Notes: a model not told the origin generated them from the letters alone. DNA of 64,000 nucleotides from Allomyces macrogynus ATCC 38327 (GCA_000151295.1 GG745332.1:1065334-1129333), one strand, 5' to 3'. Shown: positions 21,184 to 34,123, numbered from the stretch's first letter. Made by a program: numbers and translations.

Positions 21184-23703
21184 CTACACCACCAGACGAT
21201 ACGACGTCAAACGTTCCTCGACTCCTTGCCGTGTCGCAGCCGGACCAGCGGCGAGCAGCCACGACCGCGACAGGGCTGATGCCCAGTCGCGACCCCCGTG
21301 CCGTGAAGTGCTCGTCGCCGCGAGCGGGATCTCCATGCGGTGCATCGATTCCAACACATCCGACCCATGCAACCGCCCAATCACGACAGCTCGATCGGCC
21401 ATCACGGCAGCAATGACCGAGTGGCTGACCCACGCGACGGCCAGGACCGCGGTCGGTGCAACCGACTTGCCATCAGCATCATTGTCGTCGCCCGTGAACG
21501 GCCAGAGTGCCACGGGCTCGCGGCGCGGTGGCAACGACGCTGGGCTCGTCGCAGTCCCAACCGAGTAGACGCCCACATGGCCTGACGCGAATCCGACCAG
21601 GAGCCGTGCACCCGTCGTTGAGTCGGCGTCTTTTCCCGCGGCTGTGGGCTTGGTCACGCCGTCGTCCGTGGCAAGACACGTCGGCCAGTACCGCGCCGTG
21701 AACACGGCCGACGGTCCACCGCCGTGAAACCCAGACGTGGCCCAGGCCGCCGCAGTCCGGAATATCTCGCCGGCCGACGTGGCCACCCACATGCCGCCGC
21801 CCACCGACGCGGCCCACGGGTCGGGAATCGCCGCGGTCAGGACGGTCGGGACGCTGGTTCGCGCGTCGGCGCGTGACGTGACCGGACACGCGCGGAACTT
21901 GGTCCCGGGAATGAGGCCGCGCGTCGCGTCCGCTTGCGCGACCGCAGCCGCAGCAGGCGCGAGCGGGGCCCACATCCACATGCACACCCACCCGTCCTCG
22001 TCGACCGAGACGACTTCGTCCGATTCCAGGACTTGGATGGCCACGACACGCGCTTGGTGTCCGGCACTTGCGATCCCCTCATCGTGATCATGATTGAGAC
22101 CGTCTCCATCGCCGTCGGGGGGCGCGAACACTGGTCCCGCGCCGAGTCCGACGACACCGTAGCTCGCGGCGATCGGGCTGCTCCCGTTCCTACTGGCCAC
22201 GTCCCACACGTACAGGACACCGTCGTCGGTACCCGCCACAACCAAATTACGGTGCCGTGGCGTCGGGCAGGCCGTGACGGTGGTCACGTCGCCAAAGCAC
22301 GTCAGGACCGAGCGCGGTTGGGCCAGTGTGTGAGCGTGCACGAGGTGGATGACAGATCGCGGTGGTTCGATGCTTGGATCACCCTCGACGGATCGGTAGA
22401 CGACGGCGAGCACGTCGGCCGAGACGCCGGCGGGCCGGATGAGCATCACGCGGTGGCCTGCAAAATTGTTGCGCACATGTCAGTTTCGTAGGTTTGGGGA
22501 GGTCAAAAGCGAAGGCATCGGCGCACGGACCGGACAGAACGGGCGTTTCCTTGGTCGGCGTGAGCCCGGCGTGCATGTCCACGATCTGGTCGGCCACTCC
22601 GGTGGACTCGTCGAGTAGCTTTTCCAGCACCTAAGAATTGACAAGAAATGAGAATTTGAACCGATCAGTGTAAGAAAGTGCTCATTGGACACGTACCAGA
22701 GCTGCGTCGGCCACAAACCGAGTGACGCGCGCAGATGTTGCCACGGTTGCGGACGGGTCGGCTCCCTTCTTGCTCTTCTTTTTTGACCGCCCTTGGACCT
22801 GCCCGTCCGCACCCGCGCTCGTCGTCGAAACGGTGACGTTTGGCCGTTCTTGGTCGTCAGGCACCTGGATCTGGACCTCACGCACGTCCCACGTGTCAGT
22901 TTGGGCCGGCGCGTCGGCGGTATCAGGTGCAGCTTGAGCCTCGCACTAGTCAATGGAACGAAAGACCGTTAGCTGGCCGGCAAGGAAAGATCAGAGCGGG
23001 CGGTTACGAACATGAGCTCGAGCCAATCGCGCGCTCGACAGCAAATTGACCTCGTATTCGGATTTCGGGGCCAGATCCAAGAGCGTCGCGCCGACGTACG
23101 TGAGGGTCACCCATTTCAGGACGTTCTACTGCAAGGAAGGAAGAGAGGGGAAGGGGCGAAATGAAGAGAATGAATCGAGGTCAAGGGTCTCCGGCACGGC
23201 GCATTACTGCTCGGTGCGACTGGCCGGACCTGAACGCGGGCCGAGGCCGCTGCAGACGTGGTCGACGCTCCTCTGCCAATGGGACCAATGCGAAAAGAGG
23301 GAGACTTGCCCGCGGCAGCGGCTGGAACCGCGCTTGTCGAGCCGGCATCGCCATTTGGACTGGAGCCGGTCCTTGCCTTGGTCGCGTCAGCGGCACCGAC
23401 TGTCGTCCTTGGTGAAGGCTCGACTTTCGCCTCCAAATCGTCGGCAGCGTGGTCGTGCGTCTCAATGGCGTCGTCCTCTTCGTATGCCTCAAAGTCGTCG
23501 TCGTCGTACTCGTCGAAATCGTCGGAATAGTAGTCTGCCTCGTCAGGATCGTGATTAGGCTCGGGTTCCGGCTCGAAATTGGGCTCGACTACTTGACGGA
23601 CAGGCGCTGGAGCATGGTGCGCTTGACTTGGCGCGGCGGTGGGCACGACCTTGCTGCTGCCGCCCGGGGCCCGAGGTGCTGGCTTTGTATTGCGTGCCAT
23701 CAT
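21184..23703 (-). CDS. DYNC2I1: WDR60-like dynein-2 intermediate chain (retrograde IFT motor subunit)
   Basis: WDR60 (DYNC2I1) is an intermediate chain of cytoplasmic dynein-2, which drives retrograde transport in flagella. From 23703 the N-terminal region (MMARNTKPAPRAPGG) is acidic and disordered, with the Asp/Tyr/Glu-rich run typical of WDR60 (YYSDDFDEYDDDDFEAYEED). After an intron comes VTLTYVGATLLDLAPKSEYE, resembling the conserved segment just before the WDR60 beta-propeller. Further exons carry a Lys/Ser patch and VLEKLLDESTGVADQIVD. The long last exon (from about 22476) holds WD40 blades: VVAGTDDGVLYVWDVASRNG, DEVVSVDEDGWVCMWMWAP and LVGFASGHVGVYSVG. WDR34 is the alternative, but the acidic N-terminus favours WDR60. 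Exon borders in 22480-23120 are approximate; the start could be slightly further upstream. Confidence 0.75.
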
Positions 23704-23900
23704 GCTGGCACTGTTTGCAGCCAGTTGCGCTGTCGTGCCGACGAGGTTCGAATCGAGGATCACCTCGGCAAGAATGGATCGCGTTCATGTGAAGCAAATG
23801 CAGATGCACGTCGGATCGCTGATCACAGCGTCTGCTCGCGTCTGTTCTCCGTTGCTCTCATTTTCGCTGTGATATTCATCCAATTGTTTGACCAGGATCG
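23704..23900. promoter_or_regulatory. Divergent promoter region between WDR60 and DNAAF5
   Basis: Only 197 bp separate the proposed start codons of two flagellar genes transcribed in opposite directions. Any promoter elements must be shared or overlap. I did not recognise a specific motif such as an RFX X-box by eye. Confidence 0.45.
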
Positions 23901-26855
23901 ATGGCGCTCCGCACCCTCAACTGCGTGCAAATGATGGCGAGCAACACCGGCCATGTTCCCGACGGGCAAGCACCAACAGTGGCCGAGGCAGCTCTCGCAA
24001 TCGTTCCCACTCCTGATCAACTAACCATGATTGCCAAAACGACGACGACATTGTCTCCCGAGCTCGAGCAACGATGCGCACAAATGATTCAAGTAAGTGG
24101 CGCGCTATTTTAGACGGGCTCGGGCGATTACGATAAAGTGTTGGACCGGACCAAGTTTGAAATCTGACCATTCGTACTTCGGCATGCAGGGCCTGCAGCG
24201 CGACATCAACAAGCTCAGTGACCCGGCCACGGACAGGTCGGCCAAGCGGCGCACGCTTGACGGGTGGAGGCGATCAGTGGTTGATCCGTTGACGCGCGAA
24301 AGGTCACCACCGCTGACCCTGGCCGTGACGCTCGCCCTCGCGCCGTGCTTGGCACGGCTTCTCGGGGACAAGGTGGAGAAGTGTCGCGAGCTGAGCGGGC
24401 AGATCCTGACGAGGTAGGCACTCGCGAACGCATTGTTATCCTGGCCAACGACCTTTTCTGCCAAGATGCTGACCATTACGGCCGAACAAAACTAGCATTA
24501 TTTCCGACCTCTCGGACGTCAAGTCGTTGCTCCCCTCTCTGGTTCCAGCACTTGTCGATCGGCTCGCACGCGACGACCAGCCCGAGCCGTCCGAGGAAAT
24601 CCGGCTCGAAAATTTGCGCCTGCTCGTCATGCTCGCCGACAAGTCTGGACCAATGGCCAGTCTCATCACGGCTGACGTGTGCAGCGTGCTGGATCACACT
24701 CTCGTTGACTCGTACCCGGAAGTGCGCAAGGTAGCGACGATTTTGTGCTCATTGCGTTTAATCGTGGAATCTTAAGCGAGCCACCGTTTTCCCAGGAATC
24801 GTGCAAGGCCGTTGTGCTCCTTGCTGTGCATGCACCCGCCGCGCTGCGTCTTCACGCTGAAAAGCTCTTGAAGCGCCTGGTCCCGTCGCTCTCGCACAGG
24901 CACTCGGCCGTGCGCATTGTCGCGCTGCAAGCCGTCGGCACGGCCATGCAGGTCGATGCCTCGATCTTCAAGGACATTTGGCCGTCCGTCCGCAAATTGG
25001 CGCTCGACTCGTCGCCGGCCGTGCGGCAACAGCTCTACTCAGTCGCGCTCAACTGGCAGACTCAGCTTGTCGACCGGTACTCGTACGCTGCGTGCATGCT
25101 GTCGGTTCTGATCAGTGGGCTCGCCGACGAAGTGCTTGAGCTGCGCGTCAAGTGCCAAGCGGCGATCGACGACGTGAGCCGCGTGTACGAGACGGAGTGG
25201 GCCGATCGCGTCAAGGACAAGCTCGATTACGAGCCGAAACGCACACTGATTGGGTTCCGTACGCTCGTGCATGAGAATCTGCTCAAGCTGACGGATTCGC
25301 TCGTCGAGGACTTGGGCGATTGGACTGTTGAGGTGCGTCGGTGGGCCGCGCTGACGCTCGCGCAGCTGCTACCGTTTGCCGAGGGGCACATTAGCGGGTA
25401 TCTAGACAAGCTGCTCCCGGCCTTGGCCAAGGTCGTGCACGAACCATTTGCTCCGTTGGTTCGTGTTTTCATTTTCGCGCGCGTTGGGCCCCCCTGTAGA
25501 TGATGCTAACAAGAAAAGCGGGTTCGGTCGGTAGGTCTTCCAAACCGCGAGTGCAATTGGCCAATACGTCGCACCCGATCTGCTGCTGCACTTGACGGTC
25601 CCGCATTTGCGCACGCCATCTTACTTGGCGCTGCTCGTTCACGCCCTGGACAAGAGCCCGATCACCGCATCGCACATCAACGCGATTCTCAAGGAAATGC
25701 AGGACTTGGCCGAAAACGACGAGGCCGCCGCCATTGCCGATCCCAACCTCAAGTCGCTCTACCTCATTCTACTGGCCCGCTCGGGCGCTTTCGCTGCGCA
25801 AGTCGACATGGATCTCCTCCTCTCGATTGGTCTCGCGATCGCTGACGACGCCGTTCTCAACGCCATGAACACGGCGTCCGTCCCGCTCTTTGCCCGTGTC
25901 CCCGACTCGCTCGTCAATCTAACCAAGCGCGACCTTGCGCCGCGGTCGCCCCAGCTCTACCTCGTCAAGCGGTTCCTCAAGCTAGCGCCGCCCGCAGTCG
26001 TGTTTTCGGCGTCGGCTCTGGTTCCGGTCCTTGAACGACTCTCGACGGCCGCGACTACCGACGATTCGGGCATTGAGGCGCTCACGGAGGTCCTCGACGT
26101 GATTCTGCCCAAGGCCGACCAGATTCTGGCCGACGTTGCGAGCACCCTCTGGCTCAACGTGATTGTGCGCAACCTGCGCTGGCGCAGCGGACGCAAGGCT
26201 GTGCAGCTTCGCGCGCGCGCATCGGCGCTCGCTCATGCGTGTTTGGTCAACGTCTCAGTGCCGGACCTTCCCTGGTCCAACGATGCCGCGTCCGCGCCGC
26301 CCGCGCAAGGTGCATTCGCGCATCCGCCACCGGGCCCGCTCACGGCCACTTTGACGGCGTTGAGCACCGCTATGGATGACGATCCCGTGGCGACACGGCG
26401 CACAGTGGTGATGATTGTGCAGCGTGTTGCGGAATCGTGGGGCAGCCAATGGGACGCGGAGCACGTCAAGGTCGTCTACCCGGACTTGGTCAAGCGACTC
26501 GACGACGCACAAGACCCGGTGCGCGTGCTAGCATGCGCTGGGCTTGCGGCCGTGTACGAGTACGTACACGCCGTGACGCAGCTGGACCCGGTCCACCACC
26601 AGGAGCTCGTCAAGTCGGTCGCGATCCACGTCGACGATCCAAACCCCGACGTTATGGTACGCTATTTTTTCTTGCCGGGGTCATAAACGACAGGACACTG
26701 ACTGTTGCGATGTGAATGATTAGAATGCAGCGCTGGTCACGCTGCGCGCTATGCTCCGCGTGCAGCCCGATGCTGTCAAGGCCCACATCGACTCCACCGC
26801 GCACCTCTTCCGGAATGCGAGCGCACTGCGCGATTTGCTGGCCGTGTCGTCCTGA
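23901..26855 (+). CDS. DNAAF5: Dynein axonemal assembly factor 5 (DNAAF5/HEATR2)
   Basis: DNAAF5 is a cytoplasmic HEAT-repeat factor that helps pre-assemble axonemal dynein arms before transport into the flagellum. Six exons (23901-24092, 24190-24413, 24496-24730, 24796-25458, 25535-26656, 26724-26855) join in phase to 2568 nt, 855 residues. After a short lead-in, the domain starts GLQRDINKLSDPATDRSAKR. Helical HEAT repeats fill the protein: LVPALVDRLARDD, YPEVRKESCKAVVLLAVHAP, HRHSAVRIVALQAVG, WTVEVRRWAALTLAQLLPF, DAQDPVRVLACAGLAAVYEY. The segment VDRYSYAACMLSVLISGLAD followed by VYETEWADRVKDKLDY fits this family better than generic HEAT proteins. No membrane segment or signal peptide is present. 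Its head-to-head placement with the WDR60 gene suggests co-regulation during zoospore formation. Confidence 0.85.
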
Positions 26856-27285
26856 TTGATTGTTTCCCAGCGTTGTGGTGCCGTTTTGATCAGATTTCTT
26901 GGTCCTTTTCCGCCTTGTCCATCCGTCCATTTGCTGCTGAATCACTTCCGCTTGCGTGTCCAGATGAACATGAACTCCCATGATGCGCTTCTTTCTTTTG
27001 CGGCCGTCGTCTGCGCTCGTTGTTCTCATACTTTGTGTTCGTGCTTGTGCGATCTGTTTAGTGAGGTTTCTACCATAGACCAAGTCAGTCTCATGTGAGA
27101 ATGAGCTGGGTGGCGCTCCACCTCGCTCCCATTTCGAAGCGACAGCGGCCTGCAAGGATGCAGGAACGCCAGCTGCAACACTCGCGGCCAGCGTTCATGG
27201 ACCCCGTTTGTGAGCGCACGACTTGCTGCCGCCACGTTCAAGTCTGCGACCCGCCCAGCCAGCGCTGTCACGACCGACCAGCACC
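26856..27285. other. Intergenic region between DNAAF5 and Argonaute
   Basis: AT-richer spacer holding the 3' end of DNAAF5 and the promoter of the Argonaute gene. No gene was recognised. Confidence 0.4.
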
Positions 27286-30200
27286 ATGATTGGCAACCAG
27301 CCTCCCATGGAAGGCCCGCTCATTCCTCGGCCGGGGTTTGGGACGGCGGGCCGTCCCGTCAAGGTCATGATCAACCACCGACGCGTTCTGGGGTGGCCCG
27401 AGGGTCGCGTCGTGCAGTACCACGTCGAGTGTACGTTCTGTCCACTCGAGAGGCGCGGGAACTGGTGGACAGTGTGTGGAGACTGACCCCTTGGCGTGCT
27501 ACACATCTAGTCTCGCGCGGGACCGTGACCAAGACGCTCGCGCGCAAGATTTGGGCGCAATGGGAGCGGCAGCGCGGGCCGCGCAATGCCCGGGAGCGCG
27601 TGGTACGCTGGCGTGCGCGCTCGACTTCGGGCGAGAAGACAACAACTGACCAGGTCCGCTTACGGTGCAGGCGTATGACGGCGTGGCCATCGCCTACTGG
27701 TTTGGCCGCGGGGACCTACCCGAGGAAGACTTGGAGCGCGAGGTGCCGCTGGCCGAGGGCTCACAGCAGCGCGTGCGGGTCACGCTCAAGCGTGCCGCTG
27801 ATGTCGACTGTACGTTCTCCTCTCTCTGAACTGGGTCTGCGTGACGAGCAACACGATTTGGTTTTGGAAAGAGCATAGTGCTTTGCGTCAGTGGGTGCAG
27901 GAGCGGCAGGAACGGCAGTTTCAGCCAGGATTGATTTTGCAGGTCCCATTGCACGCGCGCTGCAAGTCGCTGTCAGCTCACCACCAAGCCCTCCACCTCC
28001 ACTTCGATCTGTGTAGTGGGCCGGATCCGTCCATTTGTCAATGGCGAGATTCGGGTCTCGCCCGACGTCATGATGGCCCTCTCCGCGCTCGAAGTCGTCC
28101 TGCGCCACGCGCCCGCGCAGCTGTTCAAACCGCGCGGCCGTGGCGCCTTCTACGATTTTGGCATCGACGACAACCCGACACGCGGCGACCCACTCGGCCG
28201 CACGGGTCTCGAGCTTCGGCGCGGACTATACATGGCGCTGGCCGCGTGCCAGGGTGGGCTCACGATCAACTACGACCTGAGCCATGGCGTGTACGTCGCG
28301 CCCGGGTCGCTCGTCGAGGAAATCGCGCGTTTACTTGGCGTCGCCGTGCACCACCTCAAGGGCCCGAACGCGCGCACGCTCACGCCGCCGCAAATGGACA
28401 CGATCAAGAAGCACCTGTGCGGGCGGCAAGTGCAAATGACACACCGGCACGGGCAGCGGCCGAAGAAGAAGATATTCGGGTTCACCGAGCAGCGGGTCGC
28501 GGACGTGACGTTCACGCTCGAAGGTGCGGGCGAAACCACGGTACCGGCGTTTTTCTTGCAGATGTACAACGCGCGCGTGGAGTTCCCAAGCCTCCCTGCG
28601 ATTATATTTCGGGGGAGGCTCGGGGACTGCTACGTGCCGATCGAGTTCACGACGCTCCTCCCGGGCAAGCCGTTCCTCGGGCTGCCGCCACCCGAGGCCA
28701 TCAGCGAGATTGTCAAGAAGGCGACGGTCAAGCCCGAGCAGCGGTTCCGCGAAATCGAGCGGCAAATACAGAATATTGCGCGCGTCAATAAGGACGCAGG
28801 CGTGCTCGGCGATGACAACCACTGCATGATTCGTGTCGAAAACCGCTTCATGGTGATTCCCGGCCGGGTCCTGCCGGCGCCGCGACTCGCGTACGGCAAC
28901 TGCTTTGCTGAGCCCGCCGAGTTGGCACCGAACGGGTGGAACCTGCGCGGCAAGCAGTTCCTGTCGGGCGCCATGGCCACGGTCGCGCTGCTGAACCTTG
29001 CGGGGCCCGCGGACGCCGGTCGGCCAGTGCGCGAGGCTGATTTCCGCTCATTCTACCAGCAAATGCAAGTGTACGCGGCCGAACAGTGCCGGTGCACGCT
29101 GGAACCCGACCACCCGATCGTCGTGGAGCGGAGGCACGACGAGGCGATTCTGGACGCGATGCGGCGCCTTGTCCACCTCGTTGGCGAGCCGCCCGGGCTC
29201 ATTGTTGTCGTCCTCGCGGATGGCAACAAGTCGCGCTACAACCAGGTCAAGGCCGCCGGTGATCTCGTGCTTGGCATCGCGACGCAGTGCGTGCAGGCGC
29301 AAAAGATCCAGCGCGCGAACCCGCAGTATCTCGCCAACGTCCTGACCAAGGTCAATGTCAAGATCACGGCCACAAACCAGTACGTGCCCGTCAATTGGTC
29401 ACTTGCGAACCGCGTCCCCTTTTTGAGCGTGCCCGCAATGATCGTCGGCATCGACGTGAGCCACGCCGCGCCCGACTCGGCGCTCCCGTCGATTGCCGCC
29501 ATGGTCGCGTCCATGAACCCGTCGGCGACCGTCTTTCGCGCGCAGTTGTCGGCGCAGGCCGCACGGCAAGAGCACACGATCGACCAGCTGCGCGACATGG
29601 CCAAGAAACTCCTCACCGAATTCATTTGCGCCAACCGCGCGTGGCCGCGCCGGATCCTGGTCCTGCGCGACGGCGTGTCCGAGGGCATGCTCACGTACGT
29701 CACGCGCGTTGAAATGAACGCCCTCCGCACCGCCTACGCCGAGCTCTCCGCGGCCGTGCGCGCCGAGATCACGGCAATTGCTCGTGGCGACCTGGCCGCG
29801 GCCACTCGCGACGAGGTCGCGGATGGCAAGCGGCTCGACCCGGACCTGCTGGTCGCTCCGCCGCCGCCACCACCTCCGCACCCGAACGCGCAGCCCAAGT
29901 ATGTCTACGTGATTGTGACCAAGCGCACCAAGACGCGGTTCGCGCCGAGCCGCGACGACCGCACGCCGATCGACAAGTCCGGCAACGTTGTGGCTGGGCT
30001 CGTCGTCGAGCGGGAAATCACGCATCCGACGCACTTTGAGTTCTTTTTGCAGTCGCAGGCCGGGTTGCAGGGCACATCGGTGCCGGCCAAGTACACGGTC
30101 ACGGTCGACGAGATGGGCCACACACCCGACGAGCTGCAGACGCTGCTGTTCTCGCTGTGTTTCACGTTCCAGCGCGCGACGCGCTCGATTTCGGTGCCGG

Positions 30201-30340
30201 CACCCGTCCGGTACGCCCATCTCGCTGCGACGCGTGGCATGGCCTACTTGGCGGCACTGCGCGACCCGGAGATGGCCGACCAGCAGCGCAACGGGATCCA
30301 GCCTCACAACAACGTCGCGGGCGGCATGTTTTTCATGTGA
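27286..30340 (+). CDS. AGO: Argonaute (RNA-interference effector)
   Basis: Argonaute binds small RNAs and represses or slices complementary RNA. Exons 27286-27430, 27511-27602 and 27671-27809 join in phase; a large last exon runs to TGA at 30338-30340. Its 5' border (27940-28016) is unresolved because no acceptor of the right phase was found. The N-domain opens with PLIPRPGFGTAGRPVKVMIN and includes YDGVAIAYWFGRGD. L1 follows (ALSALEVVLRHAP), then PAZ (GLYMALAACQGGLTINYDLS through MYNARVEFPSLPAIIF), then MID (PPGLIVVVLADGNKSRYNQV). PIWI contains the catalytic Asp in VGIDVSHAAPD, the second Asp in VLRDGVSEGM and a His in VRYAHLAATRG, so the slicer residues appear intact. A Pro run (PPPPPPPHP) interrupts PIWI before YVYVIVTKRTKTRF. 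The C-terminus ends NVAGGMFFM, with the usual small hydrophobic end. Confidence 0.93.
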
Positions 30341-30720
30341 TGTGTCGAGGGATGAGGTGCGCATCAAGGTGCGGTGCGCCGAGTCGCCATGTTCGCCGAT
30401 CTGTCTGTCGGCCGAGTACAGGAGCCGAGTGCCGCCGTTGGATTGGCGGTGCTCAAGTCGCGGACCGCGCGTCTTGTGCGCGAAGCGACCAAGTTGATTG
30501 CATTTATTTGCGTTTCCGTTCTGATCGATGTGATGTGGGTGGGTCCAAGGAGTCGTGTGTGTGTGAGCGTAGACGCTCTGATATCCTTTAATTTTCGGAT
30601 GTGCGTGTCATCGCGGTCCTGTTGTCTGTGGAGAAGAGAGCTACTGTTGAACGAAGACGATTTTCAATTTCATTCTCTCTCTTTCCCTGCGCGCTCCCAC
30701 GCGACCAGTCCCCACGACAG
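30341..30720. other. Convergent intergenic region between Argonaute and recyclin-1
   Basis: 3' flanks of two converging genes. No gene or repeat was seen. Confidence 0.4.
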
Positions 30721-33700
30721 CTACATGATCACGCATTCGGACTCCTTGACGCGCGACTTGATCTTCTCAAAGTCGGTGCGGCACTCAAGAAACTCGTACA
30801 TGTCCTCGACGCGAAACACGCCCGCGTACCGCGTCTGGTCCTTGACGAGCGGTTTCAGCGAGGCAATGTCGGAGACGACGTAAATGTTGGTCAGTTCCTT
30901 GAGCGCCTTGAAGAGCCGCGCAACATCGGCGTTGCGCAAACTGTCGGCCCACGCCGCGTACGCGTTGATATCGCTAAATCACCGTTGCGTCAGCTCCAGC
31001 CGTCTTTAACCACGGACGAACAGGCAGCGATCGAAAACGGACCACATGAGCCGGAACCCTCCCACCTGCGAAATGCGCTGCCGCTTAATATGTTTCGTGA
31101 CCACCGTGAAGAACCGTGCCCCCACTTCGCCCACAAACACTTGCAAAATATGCTTGTCCCCGGCCGACGCGCCGCCAGCACCACGCTGTGCGACCAAGTC
31201 CAAGTGCTTTTGCAGGCACGCGAGCGCGGCGCGGCACGCGGGGGTCGGCTGCGTATCGGTCATAACGTCGTCGGGCGGGTCGAAATCGGCGGCGCGCTGC
31301 TCGGTCGCGAGCAAAAACTCTGTCTGCGCCATGAGCGTGACCATTGCGCGGTCGAGCCCCGTCGCGACACAGTCGTCGAGCAGTTGCTCGAATTTCTTTT
31401 TTTCTTGGATGGATTCGGAGAGGAAGTCGTTGAGGTTGATGTACCGCGCCTGTTGGGGGGAGGGGGGGTGGATGCGGGTGGGAGGGTGAGAATGGTGGCG
31501 CGTTGTGAGAGGGGTGGAGAAGGGGGATGAACGTACGATTTCGTCGGAGAAGTAGGTATGGACGAGCTGCAGGATCGCGTCGGCGACTTGGTTCATGGCA
31601 AAGAGCTGGATGAGCGGCAGCACCTCGATGGCCTCGGATGCCTTGTAGGCCGAGAGCCGCTCGTTGGCCCTAAAATCGAAAACGAGAACGCGAAATTGGG
31701 CATTTGATCAAACACGTCAACTCGAGAATGGAAAATGCGACGTACATGTCGTAGCACGGTCGAATATGCTTCTCTCCGAGTGTGCGCGTCAAGAGACAAA
31801 ACAGCTTCTCGACATGCGGTTTCCTACGAGTGCATCAAGAATATCAGCTGTCAATCACCGCACACGTCCCAATGATGGCATAAGAACCAACGTACACGTC
31901 GCCCAACGGGCTCATCATGACGACACACCGCTTCAAACTCGCCTTATTCTGATCAATCAGCGTCAAGGCCAACTCCAGACTCAGCAACGCATCGAGTTCC
32001 TCGTCCTCGGCGGGCGACGTCGGCGACTCGGGCCCATTCGCCACCGTGCCCGGTGCGGCCACCAGCACCCCAACGGCCGGCGCGTAATTCCCACCCGTCC
32101 CACCAGCACGTCGGATCGCGCGCTGCACGAGTGCCTGCGGCGTCAAGAGCACAGTCCGGACCCCCGACAGGACACGGCGCGTGACTTCCTCGACCGCCTG
32201 CCCAGGCCCTGCCACTGCGGTCCCCGCCCCCGCCGCCGAACTCGCCACCGCCGAAACCGCCGCGGCGGCCGCGGACCGTTTGGCCTGCCGCGAGCGCAAG
32301 TCCGTCCACCAAGCATCCACCGCGGCCGCCGACCGTGCGCGCAAATCGGCGAGTTCGCGGTCCATGTACTGCGCGGTGAACGGGCTCAGGCATTTACGCA
32401 GCATGGCCTCGAGCCGTTTGGCGTCAAGCCGGTCGGCGAGCGATGTAATCAGGGCCGAGCAGTGTTCGAAGATGAGCGTGAGCGAGTTGAGAAAGACGGC
32501 GAGGTCACGCTGGTTGGCTTCGCCGAGGAGGCGCGAGAGGTACTCGATGATGCAGTCGTCAAACACTTTTTGCACGTAGAGGTACTGGAACTGCGTCGGG
32601 TGCGGGAAGATTTTGGTGATTCGCGGTAAGTCGGCATCGAGGGTCGTCGAGATGGTATCGAGGTATTGTTGGAGAGGGGAGGATTGGCCGCCTTCGAGGG
32701 AGAGTGCTCTGGTGGGGTAGACCATGGGCAGGTCAGCGCGAGTCGATCACAACGGCATGGGATATTGTGACCAGGTGGAGAGTACGCACTGGAAGTTTTC
32801 CGTGACGTCGCGCGAGTGGTCAAAGAAGATGGGGCTCTTGTAGATGAAGAGCTGCACGCACGACTCCCCGCCGTTGAGGTAGAACAGGCACGTGGCCGCC
32901 GCGCGCTGGCCGTCAATGTCGGACGCTTCCAGGCTACGATCAAATGCAGAGAGCTTGGCCGCCTCGTAGACCTGCACTTGAGCGCGAATATTTTCGGTGA
33001 TCTGGTGGAGAAGGGAGGTAGACGCGTCAGCGCTCTTTTCTCAGCTCTTTTATCACTCTTTTCGCGTCGGATCAATGGATGAGCGGCGCACCTTGGCCGC
33101 GTCATCGACCAGGACCGCACGTCCAAACTGGCGCACGGCGGTATAGTAAATCGCTTGCTCGACCGGATCAGTCAGGTCGGTGATATTCTTGCGCCGCGCG
33201 GCCGCCTCGTCACCACTCTCATCAGCGCCGCCCGCGGACCGTGGCCTGAACGCGGTATAGTAGGGCCACAACACACGGTGGATGCGCCGGTAGAGTGTGC
33301 GCGCCTGGCCCGTCGTCGGCGCTGGCGTGGTCGAATCAGCGAGTCCCACCGCGGAAGCAGTTCCGGGAGCAGCGGGAGCCGCCGTGAACGCGGGCGACAA
33401 GCGCGTCCAACACTCGCGTACGTGCAGCGGGACCGCGTTCGCCGATTGCCGTGGCGGGACCAGATCCGCAGCAAACATGGCACGCGACAGAGTGCCAGTC
33501 GGGCTCGCCGTGGTTGCGGCACCTGTCACCGCCGTATCAGGTCCCTTGACACCTTCCCCAAACGCGGTCCCCGTGGCCGTCGTGTCCTTGCCGGTCCATA
33601 ACTGCATGATGCGCAGTTTCCGCTCAAACAGGGCGTCATTGTACGCGAGCACCTTGAGCCGGCGCGAGCACGCCGCGACGCGCGCGAGATCCGCTGGCGG

Positions 33701-34123
33701 GAGGACTGCGAGGATGCGCAACGTCACATCCTGCGGGAGCGCCGTGAGTCGCAGTGGGGGCGCCGACGATCGCACCGACGACGCGGCGCTGATGTTGCTC
33801 GGCGACCGCAGTCGCGACGCAGCGGCGACGGGATTCAGCGCGGCGAGCACCCCCGTGGACCCGGACGCGGCGGTCGTGGCCATGGTGGAGATGGTGCCGC
33901 GCACAAGCGAACCGAAAGTCGTGGGTGAGCTTGGTACACTGCTCCGTCGAAGATCTTGGTCGCTACCAACGACGAGCCGTTCGGTGGCGGAGTGCTTGCC
34001 GTTGGTTGCTGCTGCTAGCACAGGTGATGATCTCGGCGAGGGCTGGCTGGTGCGCTTGGTCCAGGGCCGTGTCCAGAACGAGTTGCGGCGCGAGTGCGCG
34101 GGCGAGTCGAGCGCGGTGAGCAT
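30721..34123 (-). CDS. RCY1: Recyclin-1 (Rcy1): F-box, Sec10-like domain and C-terminal CaaX box
   Basis: Rcy1 is an F-box protein needed for endocytic recycling to the plasma membrane; it combines an F-box with an exocyst Sec10-like domain. From 34123 (MLTALDSPAHSRR) a Ser/Ala-rich leader is followed by the F-box: LTALPQDVTLRILAVLPPAD then LARVAACSRRLKVLAYNDAL. The Sec10-like part covers several exons (ITENIRAQVQVYEAAKLSAF; FIYKSPIFFDHSRDVTENFQ; LQQYLDTISTTLDADLPRIT; VFDDCIIEYLSRLLGEANQR; LLPLIQLFAMNQVADAILQL). The last exon gives LTNIYVVSDIASLKPLVKD and ends ECVIM before TAG at 30721-30723. CVIM is a CaaX motif with terminal Met, predicting farnesylation, as in yeast Rcy1. At least six introns are needed; borders after 33060 are approximate. 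The order F-box, Sec10, CaaX is diagnostic. Confidence 0.88.
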
